The notes under the pieces are model-generated. The model had not been told where the DNA came from, searched no databases, and saw only the letters and a list, made by a program, of their open reading frames with translations. Position numbers and translations under genes: made by a program. A DNA stretch of 64,000 nucleotides from Nitrospira sp. ND1 (GTDB lineage Bacteria; Nitrospirota; Nitrospiria; Nitrospirales; Nitrospiraceae). Of the stretch, positions 9,196-19,073 are shown piece by piece; position 1 is the stretch's first letter; the number at the start of each line of letters is the position of its first letter. The stretch lies in assembly GCF_900170025.1 (NCBI RefSeq), contig NZ_FWEX01000005.1, positions 543,073 through 607,072 on the forward strand. Reading direction: 5' to 3'.

Positions 9196-9957
9196 TCATT
9201 TTCGGATCGTTAGCGGGGCCGTGACTGTGATGGCCCCGGCAAGGTCGCCTTCCTTGTGCCCTTCTTTGGGGTAGCCGGAGATGTCGAGATCCCCCTTCGG
9301 TTCGCCGTGACAGGCGAGGCAATCCTTAGCGTAATAGATCGGCATGACGACGCGCAACGTACGCCCCTCGTCCGTCAGCTCACTGACATAGGCTTCCGCG
9401 CGTGGCCTTGCAGAGAGCCATTTCAGCACCGACGCCTCATATTCATCCGGCTCGTTTTTCGGATTGCGGGGCTCGATGGCCGTCTGTTTCAGGCGCACGT
9501 GCGCCGACTTGGAGAAGCGAGCCGAGGCCTGACTCCCATACGTCGCCGGGATGAAATTCTTATAGCCGATGCCGCGCTGGTTGATGACGACTTGAGCATC
9601 CCGCACCACTTCCCGGCTGGCCTGCACCAGCGCTGGCAAGAGTTCTTTCGCCAACGGCGGGATAAGGATGGAAACCGGCGCGGCGGGCAGCGCGGTGAGA
9701 TCGATCCCGGTCTTGGCCAGAAACTCCCGCACGAGTTGTTGCTCGAATAGTTCCGGCGTGAACCCTTTCTCACCCTTGTGGGGATCATCGATCAACGTCT
9801 GATTCCGTTCGATCACCATGCGGCCGGATTGCAGGAGCTTTGCCAACAACCGCGCCGTTTCTTCCGCCTCCGCCCGTTCGACCGCACCGACCATCGACGG
9901 TTGCGCGATCACTAACAGGACTGCGGCCGCCAGGATGCAGAACGCGTGAGTTCTCAT
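9196..9957 (-). CDS. Periplasmic heme-binding protein (DUF3365 / Tll0287-like)
   Basis: About 253 residues. ATG 9957 is preceded by TAGGAGA. A Sec signal peptide (CILAAAVLLVIAQPSMVGA) is followed by a sensor-like domain, and a single c-type heme site CLACHGEPKGD lies near the C-terminus (about residue 217). This matches the DUF3365 family, whose member Tll0287 is a heme-bound PAS-like periplasmic protein. A redox or ligand-sensing role is likely. The downstream genes on the plus strand are convergent. Confidence 0.75.
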   Translation of the reverse strand: MRTHAFCILAAAVLLVIAQPSMVGAVERAEAEETARLLAKLLQSGRMVIERNQTLIDDPHKGEKGFTPELFEQQLVREFLAKTGIDLTALPAAPVSILIPPLAKELLPALVQASREVVRDAQVVINQRGIGYKNFIPATYGSQASARFSKSAHVRLKQTAIEPRNPKNEPDEYEASVLKWLSARPRAEAYVSELTDEGRTLRVVMPIYYAKDCLACHGEPKGDLDISGYPKEGHKEGDLAGAITVTAPLTIRK

Positions 9958-9979
9958 GACCATTCTCCTATCCGTGATG

Positions 9980-11011
9980 TTACGGCTCGACCTTGAGGCG
10001 ACAGGTCCCTTGTGCGTAATGGGCCGCCATCCGTTCCACGTCAAACGACAACCCCTCCAGAGAAGCCCGGCGTGGAAAGGCGTACTCCTCATCAAGCCAC
10101 CTGGTTCGCATCTCGCGAAGTCGACCCGACTCATCGAGTTTCAACAGCAGGTCGTTCAACAACCACCGCAGGTGGTAACTCTCTTCGGCCACCACAACTC
10201 CGTAATCGGCTTTGGTCAAAAACAAGGGGCGGCCGTTTTCCCGTGTCAACGGCGACCAGTCTTTACGAACCCGTTTGACCATATACTCCAGCACCGGTTG
10301 CGCACCGAGAATCACGTCGACACGTGGCTCTGCCTGCGAGTCGGCATACTCAAACGCGGCCGGGAGCGAATCGCATAGAATCAACCGGTGGGGGCTCAGA
10401 TTCGCCTCGGCGTAATAATAGGCGCTGGTTTCGTCCTGTACTGCAATCGTCAATCCGTCCAACGCATGGCTGGTCGCCGCCAGCCGGTCGGGAGTGGGAT
10501 GAATCGCCTGCTCTCGTACATTTGCGCGGACTCGCTCAAGAACCGCGGGACTTGTCGTGATCCCGCTGATCCCACCGCCGTAAAAGTAGGGTAGGGAATA
10601 GGCCACACCGGCCCGGGCCGGCGCTGGTGTATTGATCGCCACGGCGGACATAAACCAATCGAGATGCCCTTCATTCAGCAGTCGGAACAGATCCCTGAAC
10701 CGCACCAGGTGCAAGACAGGGGTCACCGTGCGTCCGCACCGTCGGGATAATTCATCGGTCATCGCCCGCACCAGTTCCACGTCGAGCCCGGTGACCCGAG
10801 CGCCCTCGTCGGTCCAGATCGTCGGGAACACAAACGGACGAAAGGGCTCCATCGCGAGGCCGACTTGCACCCGTTCACGTTCGCAGATGATATCGACCTT
10901 GTTGCCTGACACGGGCCAGACGTGCTCGACCGCGTCGATCAACAGCCCGCACCCGGGAAGGCACAGACAGAGGACCGCCATCCATCCCACGCGAACTCGC
11001 GACGCCCGCAT
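9980..11011 (-). CDS. Solute-binding lipoprotein, family 3 (amino-acid/ABC or sensor type)
   Basis: About 343 residues. The N-terminus has a lipoprotein signal ending in CLPGC (Cys about 20), followed by the two-lobed SBP_bac_3 fold (FPTIWTDEGARVTGLDVELVRAMTDEL; LNEGHLDWFMSAVAI; LTIAVQDETSAYYYAE). No permease or ATPase gene is beside it, so it may act as an orphan binding protein. ATG 11011 overlaps the stop of the upstream beta-barrel gene (TGATG); an in-frame ATG at 11041 is an alternative start. Confidence 0.7.
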   Translation of the reverse strand: MRASRVRVGWMAVLCLCLPGCGLLIDAVEHVWPVSGNKVDIICERERVQVGLAMEPFRPFVFPTIWTDEGARVTGLDVELVRAMTDELSRRCGRTVTPVLHLVRFRDLFRLLNEGHLDWFMSAVAINTPAPARAGVAYSLPYFYGGGISGITTSPAVLERVRANVREQAIHPTPDRLAATSHALDGLTIAVQDETSAYYYAEANLSPHRLILCDSLPAAFEYADSQAEPRVDVILGAQPVLEYMVKRVRKDWSPLTRENGRPLFLTKADYGVVVAEESYHLRWLLNDLLLKLDESGRLREMRTRWLDEEYAFPRRASLEGLSFDVERMAAHYAQGTCRLKVEP

Positions 11012-11622
11012 CAAAACCGAACGCCTGTGAGAAATACCCATTGTTGCGCCTGTCCCGCCTCGCCGCGAAAATCTACGCCGTACTGGCTATATTGCACGCT
11101 GATATCGACCGACAGACTGCGTGCCACAGGAAATCGCACGCCCAGCTGACCTCCGATCAAATGGCCCGGCGCGTGGTTCCCCGGACCGGGCAGCACACCT
11201 CCGGCCAGGAGCCCGACGTACGGGACCGCCCGATCCTCCAAGGGACCGAACAGGATATGACGGAGCAGGCGACTGATCGGTTTGTGTGTGGGAAAATCCA
11301 GAATGTCGATGAAGTTGTTCCAACGGGGATTGAGAAACAGGGAATGCTGGTCGGTCCGGAATTCCTGGGAATGGATGCTGAAGTATTGGTAGATGGTCCG
11401 AACCTCCACGTTGCCGTAGCGGAGCGCCGTGATCCCGAGTTGCACGCCGATCTCGCGGTCGTCAGGGGCGAACGTCTGCTGGCGAAGCATGACATCGACA
11501 TTGAAGGGCCGGATGGGAAATTCCAGCATCGCCTCCTGGGCCGACAGAGACGCGGCAGAGGCCAGACACCACCCAACGATTGCGATCGCGCCACACAGCA
11601 GACCGGTCCATTTGTGCGCCAT
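11011..11622 (-). CDS. PagL-like outer-membrane beta-barrel (possible lipid A deacylase)
   Basis: About 203 residues with a signal peptide (GAIAIVGWCLASAASLSAQ), alternating beta-strand pattern and a C-terminal Phe (FLTGVRF) typical of proteins inserted by the Bam machinery. The length, and segments such as FLNPRWNN and YVGLLAGGVLPGPGNH, recall PagL-type acyloxyacyl hydrolases. However, the usual catalytic His-Ser pair (HxSN) is not evident, so enzymatic activity is doubtful. It is translationally coupled to the solute-binding lipoprotein. Confidence 0.5.
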   Translation of the reverse strand: MAHKWTGLLCGAIAIVGWCLASAASLSAQEAMLEFPIRPFNVDVMLRQQTFAPDDREIGVQLGITALRYGNVEVRTIYQYFSIHSQEFRTDQHSLFLNPRWNNFIDILDFPTHKPISRLLRHILFGPLEDRAVPYVGLLAGGVLPGPGNHAPGHLIGGQLGVRFPVARSLSVDISVQYSQYGVDFRGEAGQAQQWVFLTGVRF

Positions 11623-11701
11623 GACGCCGGTAGTCTCCGCAGAGAGCTTCGGATAGACCGCGCCTACTCTGTCTGAACGGTTCAAAAGTCGCAAGCGCTG
11701 C

Positions 11702-12049
11702 TTACCGGGGCAACGGAGCGGGACCTGCGGAAATACAGGACTGCATGATCTCAATCCGGCAACGCATACCGGGAATCAGGCGACGACGCGCGGCCGCCAA
11801 GAGATCTTCCGAAGTGACCTGGCCGCCGACCACATCGATCAGCACATGATCAGGGACGCTGTCCGGCTCCACGCGCGTGACGCCGGGAACCTGCGCCAAC
11901 TCCGCAGCGAGACTCGGGCGGAAAGAGGGACAGTCTTGGCCGGACAAGAAGAGCGCCACGCGCTCGTGCGAGGTGTCGGCATTGGCTGGGCTCGCTAGGC
12001 ATCCGACGAACAGGAGCGAGCAGCACCGCGTCATCCCATGAAATCGCAT
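11702..12049 (-). CDS. Small periplasmic protein, possibly HMA-like
   Basis: About 115 residues starting at ATG 12049 (GGGGGAGG ribosome site). A short signal peptide ends near SPANA, followed by a beta-alpha-beta-like pattern (LAQVPGVTRVEPDSVPDHVLIDVVGGQVTSEDLLAAA) that resembles the heavy-metal-associated ferredoxin fold without a CxxC metal site. Three or four Cys residues remain. The function is unknown. It lies directly downstream of nirK in the same direction and may be cotranscribed. Confidence 0.5.
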   Translation of the reverse strand: MRFHGMTRCCSLLFVGCLASPANADTSHERVALFLSGQDCPSFRPSLAAELAQVPGVTRVEPDSVPDHVLIDVVGGQVTSEDLLAAARRRLIPGMRCRIEIMQSCISAGPAPLPR

Positions 12050-12114
12050 CGGCCTCCCCCAAAAACCACACACCCGGGACAATTGGATTGGTCATGATCT
12101 GGCTTTCGGATTGT

Positions 12115-12140
12115 CCGGCCGGCCCTTTCGAGCCGGCCGG
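12115..12140 (-). terminator. Strong hairpin downstream of nirK
   Basis: CCGGCCGGC (12115-12123) and GCCGGCCGG (12132-12140) form a perfect 9-bp GC stem with an 8-nt loop, 22 bp past the nirK stop codon. No U-tract follows on the minus strand, so it is a stabilising or pausing hairpin rather than a textbook intrinsic terminator. Confidence 0.5.
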
Positions 12141-12162
12141 TGCATCGATGAACCCGGCTGCG

Positions 12163-13134
12163 TTACTTCGCCGGCAGCTCCCACGGCACCATCGGCATCA
12201 ACGGCGCCGGTTTGGCATCCGGTCCGGCCAGCAACACCGCGATGGCTCCTCGCAACGCGCCCGTGAGCGAATGGGTCACCAGCGGATAGGCGCCGGCAGA
12301 TTCCACCACCACGTCGAAGGTGGCCGCGCTGCCCGGTCCCACCACGTAGGTCTGCACGCCCTTCAAATTGTTGGCGGGATTGCCGCTTTCATAGACGTTG
12401 TCCCAAATCTCGCCGATCGGGTGAAACGAGGAAAACTCATTCGGGCCCGCATTGACGAAATAAATCCGCACCCGTTCTCCCGGCTTCGCATCCAATTTCC
12501 CGCCGCCCGTCACGAACGGGTGATACTTAAAAATACCGCCGTTGAACATCATGCCGTCGTACTTGCGATCGAACATCGCCTGCACGTCGTTCGGATTCTT
12601 GAAATACTCCGATTGCACCAAGACATATTCCCGATCCGCTTTCGGCCAGACCTTGGCGTCTTTGGGATCCACAATGATGGCTCCGAACATCCCGCGCGCG
12701 ACGTGCTGAATCATGGGCGGGGCGCCGCAATGGTAGAAGAACACCCCCGGCTTCTTCGCCGTGAACGAGAAGCTGTGCGTCTCGCCGGTATTGACGGCGC
12801 GGTAGTTCGTTAAGAAATCGACTTCTGCGGCATGGAAATCCATCGCATGGGGATTCTTGTTCGTGTCCGGGTTCGTCAAGGTGAAGTTGACGACATCGCC
12901 TTCCGTGACCCGTACCACCGGACCGGGAAACTGTCCGTTGAACGTCCAGGCGGCATACTTCTCTCCGCCTCCGTCGATCACGATGTCCGTCTCGACCGCC
13001 GTCATCTTGACCTCATGGGTTTTCGCCTCGGCCGACAGGCCCATGCCGGCCACCAACCCCAATGTCAGCCCCAACAACGACGCCGTCTTGCACCGACCGC
13101 GTCCGTGATTCCGTGCACCCTTCTGCTCTTGCAT
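12163..13134 (-). CDS. nirK: Copper-containing nitrite reductase (NirK type)
   Basis: 323 residues with a twin-cupredoxin layout. The signal peptide (LLGLTLGLVAGMGLSAEA) is followed by domain 1 with PHAMDFH (type 1/type 2 copper ligands and the catalytic Asp) and FFYHCGAPPMIQH (type 1 Cys, His, Met and a type 2 His). Domain 2 contains SSFHPIGE (catalytic/type 2 His) and LVTHSLTGALRGA. It should reduce nitrite to NO in the periplasm. A perfect AGGAGG ribosome site precedes ATG 13134. Just upstream lie a 24-bp palindrome suited to a Crp/Fnr-type activator and the gene for such a regulator. NirK is widespread in Nitrospira, where its physiological role is debated. Confidence 0.9.
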   Translation of the reverse strand: MQEQKGARNHGRGRCKTASLLGLTLGLVAGMGLSAEAKTHEVKMTAVETDIVIDGGGEKYAAWTFNGQFPGPVVRVTEGDVVNFTLTNPDTNKNPHAMDFHAAEVDFLTNYRAVNTGETHSFSFTAKKPGVFFYHCGAPPMIQHVARGMFGAIIVDPKDAKVWPKADREYVLVQSEYFKNPNDVQAMFDRKYDGMMFNGGIFKYHPFVTGGGKLDAKPGERVRIYFVNAGPNEFSSFHPIGEIWDNVYESGNPANNLKGVQTYVVGPGSAATFDVVVESAGAYPLVTHSLTGALRGAIAVLLAGPDAKPAPLMPMVPWELPAK

Positions 13135-13245
13135 GCCTGCCTCCTATGAAATGGTCCTCGCGCTTTCGGTTCCGCTGCTCTCCGGCATCATCCGTAGCGC
13201 TCATATGACGCTCACTTCTTACACCATACGACAACGCATGCCTAC

Positions 13246-13269
13246 AAAATATGACATTTGTCATATTTT
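13246..13269 (-). promoter_or_regulatory. Perfect palindromic Crp/Fnr-family operator before nirK
   Basis: AAAATATGACA - TT - TGTCATATTTT is a perfect inverted repeat with 11-bp arms. Its core TGAC-N4-GTCA has the spacing of NNR/DNR/FNR sites. On the minus strand a TATGGT box (13227-13222) would place transcription start near 13215, with the palindrome centred about 42 bp upstream, the class II activator position. Confidence 0.7.
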
Positions 13270-13303
13270 AAAAGATTCTTCACTTGTGGTATCGAACAAG
13301 CGA

Positions 13304-14083
13304 TTACGTGGAAGCGAGCAGCTTCAAGCGAGGAAGATCACGGACCACAAGGCGGGAAGCGGTTCCGGAGACGAGCCCATCCCGTTTGAAACGCGCGAGG
13401 ATGCGGATGACCGTTTCGGTCGTGACGCCCACCATATCGGCCATATCCTGGCGGGTCAGGCGTACGGAGAGACGGATGCCTTGCGGCTCCCGCAGCCCAG
13501 TTCGCTCGGCAAGACTGGCCAACAACGAGGCCAGCCGTTGATCGGCCCGGTCCAGCGCAAGGATCTTCGCCTTTTCCTGCGCTTCGTTCAACCGGTGCCC
13601 CAGGTGACGGATCACTTCCATGGCGGCATCCGGATTCCGGCGCAGCATGTCGAAGTAGGCTTCTTTCCTCATCCGCAAGACGCTGACTTCGCTCATTGGC
13701 TGAGCGGTTCCTGGATGGTAAGCGCCGTCGAAGGTCGCCGCATCGCAACAAAACAGGTCACCCGGCATGAGCACTTTCAACATGCATTCCTTCCCGCCTG
13801 GGGAGGATTTAAAGCATTTGACCGTGCCTTCCTTGACGATGTGGAAGTATTCGGTGGGGTCCCCTTCGCGGAAGATGTACTGCCCCTTGCCGTAACGGGT
13901 TTCCATCATTTCGCCCAGGACCTTTTGGCGATCCTGGGCGCTGAGGATCTGGAGGAGGGGAATCTGATTTAACCCGGCAGGGAAGGCAGGGCCGGATTGT
14001 TCAGCGGGAGGCTGTTTTGACGATTTCTTGGGCAGCTTTGACAATCGAGCGTACTCCAATTCCAAAATGATCGACGAGTTCAT
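13304..14083 (-). CDS. Crp/Fnr-family transcriptional regulator
   Basis: About 259 residues. An N-terminal cyclic-nucleotide-binding-like beta-roll (YIFREGDPTEYFHIVKEGTVKCF; PGDLFCCDAA) is followed by a dimerisation helix and a C-terminal winged helix (RLTRQDMADMVGVTTETVIRILARF). It lacks the N-terminal Cys cluster of oxygen-sensing FNR, so it is not an Fe-S sensor of that kind; several scattered Cys are present in the beta-roll. The recognition helix has ETVIR where FNR has E-x-x-SR. It sits directly upstream of nirK and is the natural candidate to bind the palindrome there. ATG 14083 with a GGAAAG site overlaps the end of the transketolase gene by about 80 bp. Confidence 0.85.
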   Translation of the reverse strand: MNSSIILELEYARLSKLPKKSSKQPPAEQSGPAFPAGLNQIPLLQILSAQDRQKVLGEMMETRYGKGQYIFREGDPTEYFHIVKEGTVKCFKSSPGGKECMLKVLMPGDLFCCDAATFDGAYHPGTAQPMSEVSVLRMRKEAYFDMLRRNPDAAMEVIRHLGHRLNEAQEKAKILALDRADQRLASLLASLAERTGLREPQGIRLSVRLTRQDMADMVGVTTETVIRILARFKRDGLVSGTASRLVVRDLPRLKLLAST

Positions 14084-15887
14084 CCGGCTTTCCGCTGCGC
14101 GGAATCTCCCGCACGGCCAGTTTGTGCACCCGCACACCGTCCGATGCGAGCGCGCTCAAGACGGCATCGCCGATGCCTCCGTGCGCATAATGGTCCTCGA
14201 CCGTCAGGAATCGTCCGCCGGTGGCTCGCGCGCAATCGAGCAACGTCGCCCGATCCACCGGCACGATGCTGTAGAGGTCGACCACGCGGGTCGTGATACC
14301 GGCCGCCTTCAATTGATCGTGAGCTTTTAAGGCCTCGAACAACGTCACGCCGGCCGCCACGATCGTCAGCTGGTCGGCAACACTCTGTCGGACCACCTTG
14401 GAGCCTCCGATCTTAAACTGCTCATCCAGGCCATAAATCACCGGCGTCTTGGGCCGACCGGCGCGGAGATACACCATGCCCTTATGAGCGGCAGCCGCTT
14501 CCACCAGTTTGTACATCGAAAGCGCGTCGGACGGGTACAGCACCGTCACACCGGGCTGCGCCGACATCATCGCCAGGTCTTCGAGCCCCATCTGCGAGGG
14601 GCCGTCTTCACCGATGCTGACGCCGACGTGGGTCCCGACTAGTTTAATATTCGACTGGCTGATCGCCGCCATACGAATGAAGTCGTAGGCCCGCGTGAAG
14701 AACGCGGCAAAGGTCGCCACAAAGGGAATCTTTCCGCAGGCGGCGATACCGGCCGCAGCGCCCAGCATGTTCTGCTCCGCGATAAAGTTCTCCAGGAAGC
14801 GGCCCGGAAACCGTTTGCCGAACTTGTCGCTATAGGTGGAGTTCTTCACATCCGCATCCAGCGCGACCACCTGCGAGTTGGCCTCGCCGAGCGCCAGGAG
14901 GGCGGCTCCGAACGCTTCCCGCGTCGCCGCTGAATCACCGAGTTTGTAGGGCGGAGGCGCCATCGTCCCCTTGGCAGGGGCAGCAGCTTTGACGGCTGTC
15001 GGCATCGGAATCTGCGGTTGCGTCGAGCCGGGCTTGAGTTGCCGCGTCAACTCATCCAAGGCCTTCTGCGTTTCTTCACCCTTCTTCATGGGCTTTCCGT
15101 GCCATTCGGGATGATTCTCCATGAAAGAGATGCCGCGCCCCTTGAAGGTCTTCGCCAACAACACCGTCGGCCGCCCCTTGGTCCGCGCCGCTTCCTCAAA
15201 CGCTGCCACGAGGGCGCCGATATCGTGACCGTCCACCACAATGGCATGCCAGCCGAACCCGGCCCATCGGGCACGATAGGCCTCCATGTCATGCTGCAAC
15301 ATCGTGGGGTCGCTTTGCCCCAACCGGTTCACATCCACAATCGCGCACAAATTATCCAACGCCGCGTGCCGCGCCACTTCCGCCGCTTCCCAGACGGAGC
15401 CTTCGACGGATTCGCCATCGCCCATCAGCACATAGGTCCGGTAGTCGGTCTTGTCGATTGATTTGGCATTGAACGCGAGACCCACTCCGGCCGGCAATCC
15501 CTGCCCCAACGAACCGGTGGCCATATCCACGAATGAAAGGCGGGGAGTCGGATGGCCTTCGAGATCCGACCCGAGGGTGCGCAATTTGAGCAATTCCGAT
15601 GTGGGAAACAACCCGGCTTCCGCCCAGGCCGCATACAGCAGGGGCGCCGCATGGCCCTTCGAGAGGACGAATCGATCGCTATTGGGCAATTTCGGGTTTT
15701 TCGGGTCGTACCGCATCACCGAAAAGAACAGGACCGCGACGATGTCTGCGGCCGAACAACAGCTGGAGGGATGTCCGCTCCCGGCTTCAGTCGTCGCCTT
15801 CACACTGTCCATGCGAAGGTGCGTCGCCTTATTGGCCAAAGCGGTCAGAAGGTCAGGCGTGGCGGTAGAGGCAGCAGAGGCAGTCAT
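14001..15887 (-). CDS. tkt: Transketolase
   Basis: 628 residues, a single-chain transketolase. It has a thiamine-diphosphate/Mg2+ segment (VLMGDGESVEGSVWEAAEVA), an N-terminal GHPSSCCSAADIVAVLFF motif, a central pyrimidine-binding domain (FLENFIAEQNMLGAAAGIA) and a C-terminal domain. A Pro/Ala-rich linker lies around residues 290-315. It interconverts C3-C7 sugar phosphates in the pentose phosphate pathway. ATG 15887 follows AAAGGAT. The start of the crp/fnr gene is nested in its 3' end. Confidence 0.93.
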   Translation of the reverse strand: MTASAASTATPDLLTALANKATHLRMDSVKATTEAGSGHPSSCCSAADIVAVLFFSVMRYDPKNPKLPNSDRFVLSKGHAAPLLYAAWAEAGLFPTSELLKLRTLGSDLEGHPTPRLSFVDMATGSLGQGLPAGVGLAFNAKSIDKTDYRTYVLMGDGESVEGSVWEAAEVARHAALDNLCAIVDVNRLGQSDPTMLQHDMEAYRARWAGFGWHAIVVDGHDIGALVAAFEEAARTKGRPTVLLAKTFKGRGISFMENHPEWHGKPMKKGEETQKALDELTRQLKPGSTQPQIPMPTAVKAAAPAKGTMAPPPYKLGDSAATREAFGAALLALGEANSQVVALDADVKNSTYSDKFGKRFPGRFLENFIAEQNMLGAAAGIAACGKIPFVATFAAFFTRAYDFIRMAAISQSNIKLVGTHVGVSIGEDGPSQMGLEDLAMMSAQPGVTVLYPSDALSMYKLVEAAAAHKGMVYLRAGRPKTPVIYGLDEQFKIGGSKVVRQSVADQLTIVAAGVTLFEALKAHDQLKAAGITTRVVDLYSIVPVDRATLLDCARATGGRFLTVEDHYAHGGIGDAVLSALASDGVRVHKLAVREIPRSGKPDELVDHFGIGVRSIVKAAQEIVKTASR

Positions 15888-15943
15888 GCGCGATCCTTTC
15901 AGGATGGGAGCTGATAAATTCCGGGTGACTGGATGATAGTCGA

Positions 15944-15962
15944 GAGAGGCGGACCGCCTCTC
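15944..15962. promoter_or_regulatory. Perfect short palindrome upstream of transketolase
   Basis: GAGAGGCGG-A-CCGCCTCTC lies 57 bp upstream of the transketolase start in the tkt/pyrR divergent region. It could be a leader hairpin or an operator; no U-tract follows on either strand. The rest of the intergenic stretch (15888-16045) shows no gene. Confidence 0.4.
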
Positions 15963-16045
15963 AACGGCACGAAGCTAACAAATGGCATGCAGGGAGTCAA
16001 TGAAGGCGTCGTCGTGCAACACAGGCCACACGGGGCACGGAATTC

Positions 16046-16074
16046 TTGACACGGTAGGGGCAACTCGTTAAGAT
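16046..16074 (+). promoter_or_regulatory. Sigma-70 promoter of the pyrimidine cluster
   Basis: A consensus -35 TTGACA (16046-16051) is separated by exactly 17 bp from TAAGAT (16069-16074, four of six consensus bases). Transcription would start near 16081 and give a leader of about 110 nt before pyrR, containing the attenuator. Confidence 0.7.
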
Positions 16075-16111
16075 CGGCTCGCCTTTAATGCTCATCCTGT
16101 GAGGTGGGTAA

Positions 16112-16777
<666 letters not shown>

Positions 16778-16791
16778 CCGGAGACATTGTC

Positions 16792-17712
16792 GTGGGGCTC
16801 AAACGGAAAGACCTGCTCAGCCTGACCGACCTGTCGGCGGACGACATCACGTTGATCCTGGAAACCGCGGATTCCTTCAAGGAAGTCTCCGGCCGGGAGA
16901 TCAAAAAGGTGCCGGCGTTACGAGGCAAGACGGTCGTCAACCTCTTCTTCGAGCCGAGCACGAGAACCAGAACGTCGTTTGAATTGGCCGCCAAGCGGCT
17001 CAGCGCCGACGTCATCAATTTTTCCCCCTCCTCCAGCAGCGTGGTGAAGGGGGAAACGCTCCTGGATACGGCCCGCAACATCGAAGCCATGCAGGCCGAT
17101 ATCATCGTCCTGCGGCACTCCTCAGCCGGCGCCGCAGAGACCCTGGCGCGGGGCGTCAAGTCTTCGGTCATCAATGCCGGTGACGGGTGGCATGAACATC
17201 CGACACAGGCTCTGCTCGACCTGTACACCATCCGCAGCCGGCGAATGGGCTTCGCCGGATTACGCGTCGCGATTGTCGGCGATGTGGCGCATAGCCGCGT
17301 CGCCCGCTCGAACATTTTTGCCCTCACGAAACTCGGAGCGGAGGTGCGGGTCGTCGGACCGCCGACCATGATCCCTCTGCAGATCAGCCAGCTCGGAGTG
17401 CAGGTGTACCACAACTTGGACGAAGCGCTGCGAGGCGTCAACGTGATCATGATGTTGCGGCTCCAACTGGAGCGACAGGGCCGCGCGTTGTTTCCGACGA
17501 TCCGGGAATATGCGCGACACTATGGATTGACCAGCGAACGCGTAAAGCTGGCCGAGCCCGGCGCCATCGTCATGCATCCGGGCCCCATCAATCGCGGGGT
17601 GGAAATCGCGCCCGACGTGGCGGACAGTCTCTCGTCCGTGATTCTCGATCAGGTGGCGAACGGCGTGGCCGTGCGCATGGGCATTTTGTATCTCATGTCG
17701 GGAGCCGGCTGA
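16792..17712 (+). CDS. pyrB: Aspartate carbamoyltransferase catalytic chain
   Basis: 306 residues, GTG start 14 bp after pyrR with a CCGGAG ribosome site. The carbamoyl-phosphate motif [19 protein letters not shown], the catalytic segment [15 protein letters not shown], the aspartate-binding LRLQLERQG and the HPGPINRG motif are all intact. It condenses carbamoyl phosphate with aspartate in UMP synthesis. No pyrI regulatory chain is present, as is usual when pyrB follows pyrR. Confidence 0.95.
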   Translation: MGLKRKDLLSLTDLSADDITLILETADSFKEVSGREIKKVPALRGKTVVNLFFEPSTRTRTSFELAAKRLSADVINFSPSSSSVVKGETLLDTARNIEAMQADIIVLRHSSAGAAETLARGVKSSVINAGDGWHEHPTQALLDLYTIRSRRMGFAGLRVAIVGDVAHSRVARSNIFALTKLGAEVRVVGPPTMIPLQISQLGVQVYHNLDEALRGVNVIMMLRLQLERQGRALFPTIREYARHYGLTSERVKLAEPGAIVMHPGPINRGVEIAPDVADSLSSVILDQVANGVAVRMGILYLMSGAG

Positions 17713-17768
17713 GCGGGACGAAGCGACTGAATGAATCCTTTTTACCTTATTCTTTTTATGAGCGAACG

Positions 17769-19061
17769 ATGACACTACTGATTCAAGGCGGTCATGTGAT
17801 CGATCCCGGACGCGTGAACGGCGTGGCGGATGTCCTGATCGAAAACGGAACAATCTCGGCAGTCGGACCGGCACTTACTGCGCCGGCCGGCGCGACAGTC
17901 ATTCAAGCCAAGGGCCAACTGGTGCTTCCGGGGTTCGTGGATCTCCACGTGCATTTCCGCGAACCGGGTTTCGAGTATAAAGAGACGATCCAGTCAGGAA
18001 CGGCTGCGGCCGTCGCGGGTGGATTCACCACCGTCTGCGCGATGCCCAACACCAATCCCGTCAACGACAATCAGGCCGTCACCGAATTCATGCTCGAGCG
18101 CGCGAAGGCAGCGGGTAACGCCCACCTCTATCCAATCGGCGCCATCACAAAAAAATCGGAAGGCAAAGAACTGGCGGAAATCGGCGATCTGCGCCGCGCC
18201 GGTTGTGTCGCCATCTCCGACGACGGAAAGCCGGTGATGAACAGCCTCGTCATGCGACGCGCCATGGAATACGCGCGCGCCTTCGACGTGCCGGTCGTGG
18301 ACCACTGCGAAGATCTGCACCTGTCCGAGGGCGGGTGTATGAACGAAGGGCTGGTCTCGACCGAACTCGGCCTGCCGGGCATTCCCTCCGCGGCGGAAGA
18401 TGTCATGGTGGCCCGCAATGTCTCGCTGGCTGAACTGACCGGCGCCCGCCTTCATCTCGCGCATATCAGCACCGCCGGCTCGGTGCGTATGGTGCGGGAA
18501 GCCAAGGCGCGCGGCCTCAAGGTGACCGCTGAAGCCTGCCCGCACCACTTCACCCTGACCGAAGAACTGACACGCGGGTACAACACCCACGCGAAGATGA
18601 ATCCTCCGCTGAGGACCATGCAGGACGTTCAGGCGATCAAGGAAGGACTCCGCGACGGAACCATCGACGTGATCGCGACCGACCATGCCCCGCATGCGAC
18701 CCAAGAGAAGCAGCAGGAGTTCACCGAAGCGCCCTTCGGCATCGTGGGCCTGGAGACCGCCCTCTCCCTGACGTTGGCCCTGGTGGATGAAGGGGTGCTC
18801 ACGCTCGAATCCGCGGTAGATAAACTTGCGACCGCGCCGGCCAAAGCGTTCAGTCTCAATGCCGGAACCCTGGCGGTCGGCGCGCCGGCCGACGTCGCCA
18901 TCGTCGATCCGAACAGGGAGTGGCAAGTCGACCCGTCACGGTTTCGTTCCAAGAGCCGCAACACACCATTCGCCGGCTGGAAGGTGAAGGGACGGGTGAC
19001 GACCACCATCGTCTCCGGTCGTGTCGTGTTCGAACTCGATCGCTCAGAGCGACAGGCATAG
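17769..19061 (+). CDS. pyrC: Dihydroorotase
   Basis: 430 residues of the amidohydrolase fold, type I (long) dihydroorotase. The metal motif HVHFREPG (DLHVHFREPGFEYKET), a second His in DHCEDLHLSEGG, AHISTAGS and the catalytic Asp in ATDHAPH are present. The Lys normally carboxylated to bridge two zincs is replaced by a different local sequence, as in several type I enzymes. It forms dihydroorotate from carbamoyl aspartate. It follows pyrB by 56 bp. Confidence 0.93.
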   Translation: MTLLIQGGHVIDPGRVNGVADVLIENGTISAVGPALTAPAGATVIQAKGQLVLPGFVDLHVHFREPGFEYKETIQSGTAAAVAGGFTTVCAMPNTNPVNDNQAVTEFMLERAKAAGNAHLYPIGAITKKSEGKELAEIGDLRRAGCVAISDDGKPVMNSLVMRRAMEYARAFDVPVVDHCEDLHLSEGGCMNEGLVSTELGLPGIPSAAEDVMVARNVSLAELTGARLHLAHISTAGSVRMVREAKARGLKVTAEACPHHFTLTEELTRGYNTHAKMNPPLRTMQDVQAIKEGLRDGTIDVIATDHAPHATQEKQQEFTEAPFGIVGLETALSLTLALVDEGVLTLESAVDKLATAPAKAFSLNAGTLAVGAPADVAIVDPNREWQVDPSRFRSKSRNTPFAGWKVKGRVTTTIVSGRVVFELDRSERQA

Positions 19062-19073
19062 GGATTCGACACG

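Noticed and set aside
12115-12140. Intrinsic terminator after nirK
   Set aside because: The stem is excellent but no U-tract follows on the minus strand, so a full intrinsic terminator is not claimed.
17994-18926. 310-codon frame opposite pyrC
   Set aside because: Shadow frame rich in Arg/His/Gly without any recognisable feature.
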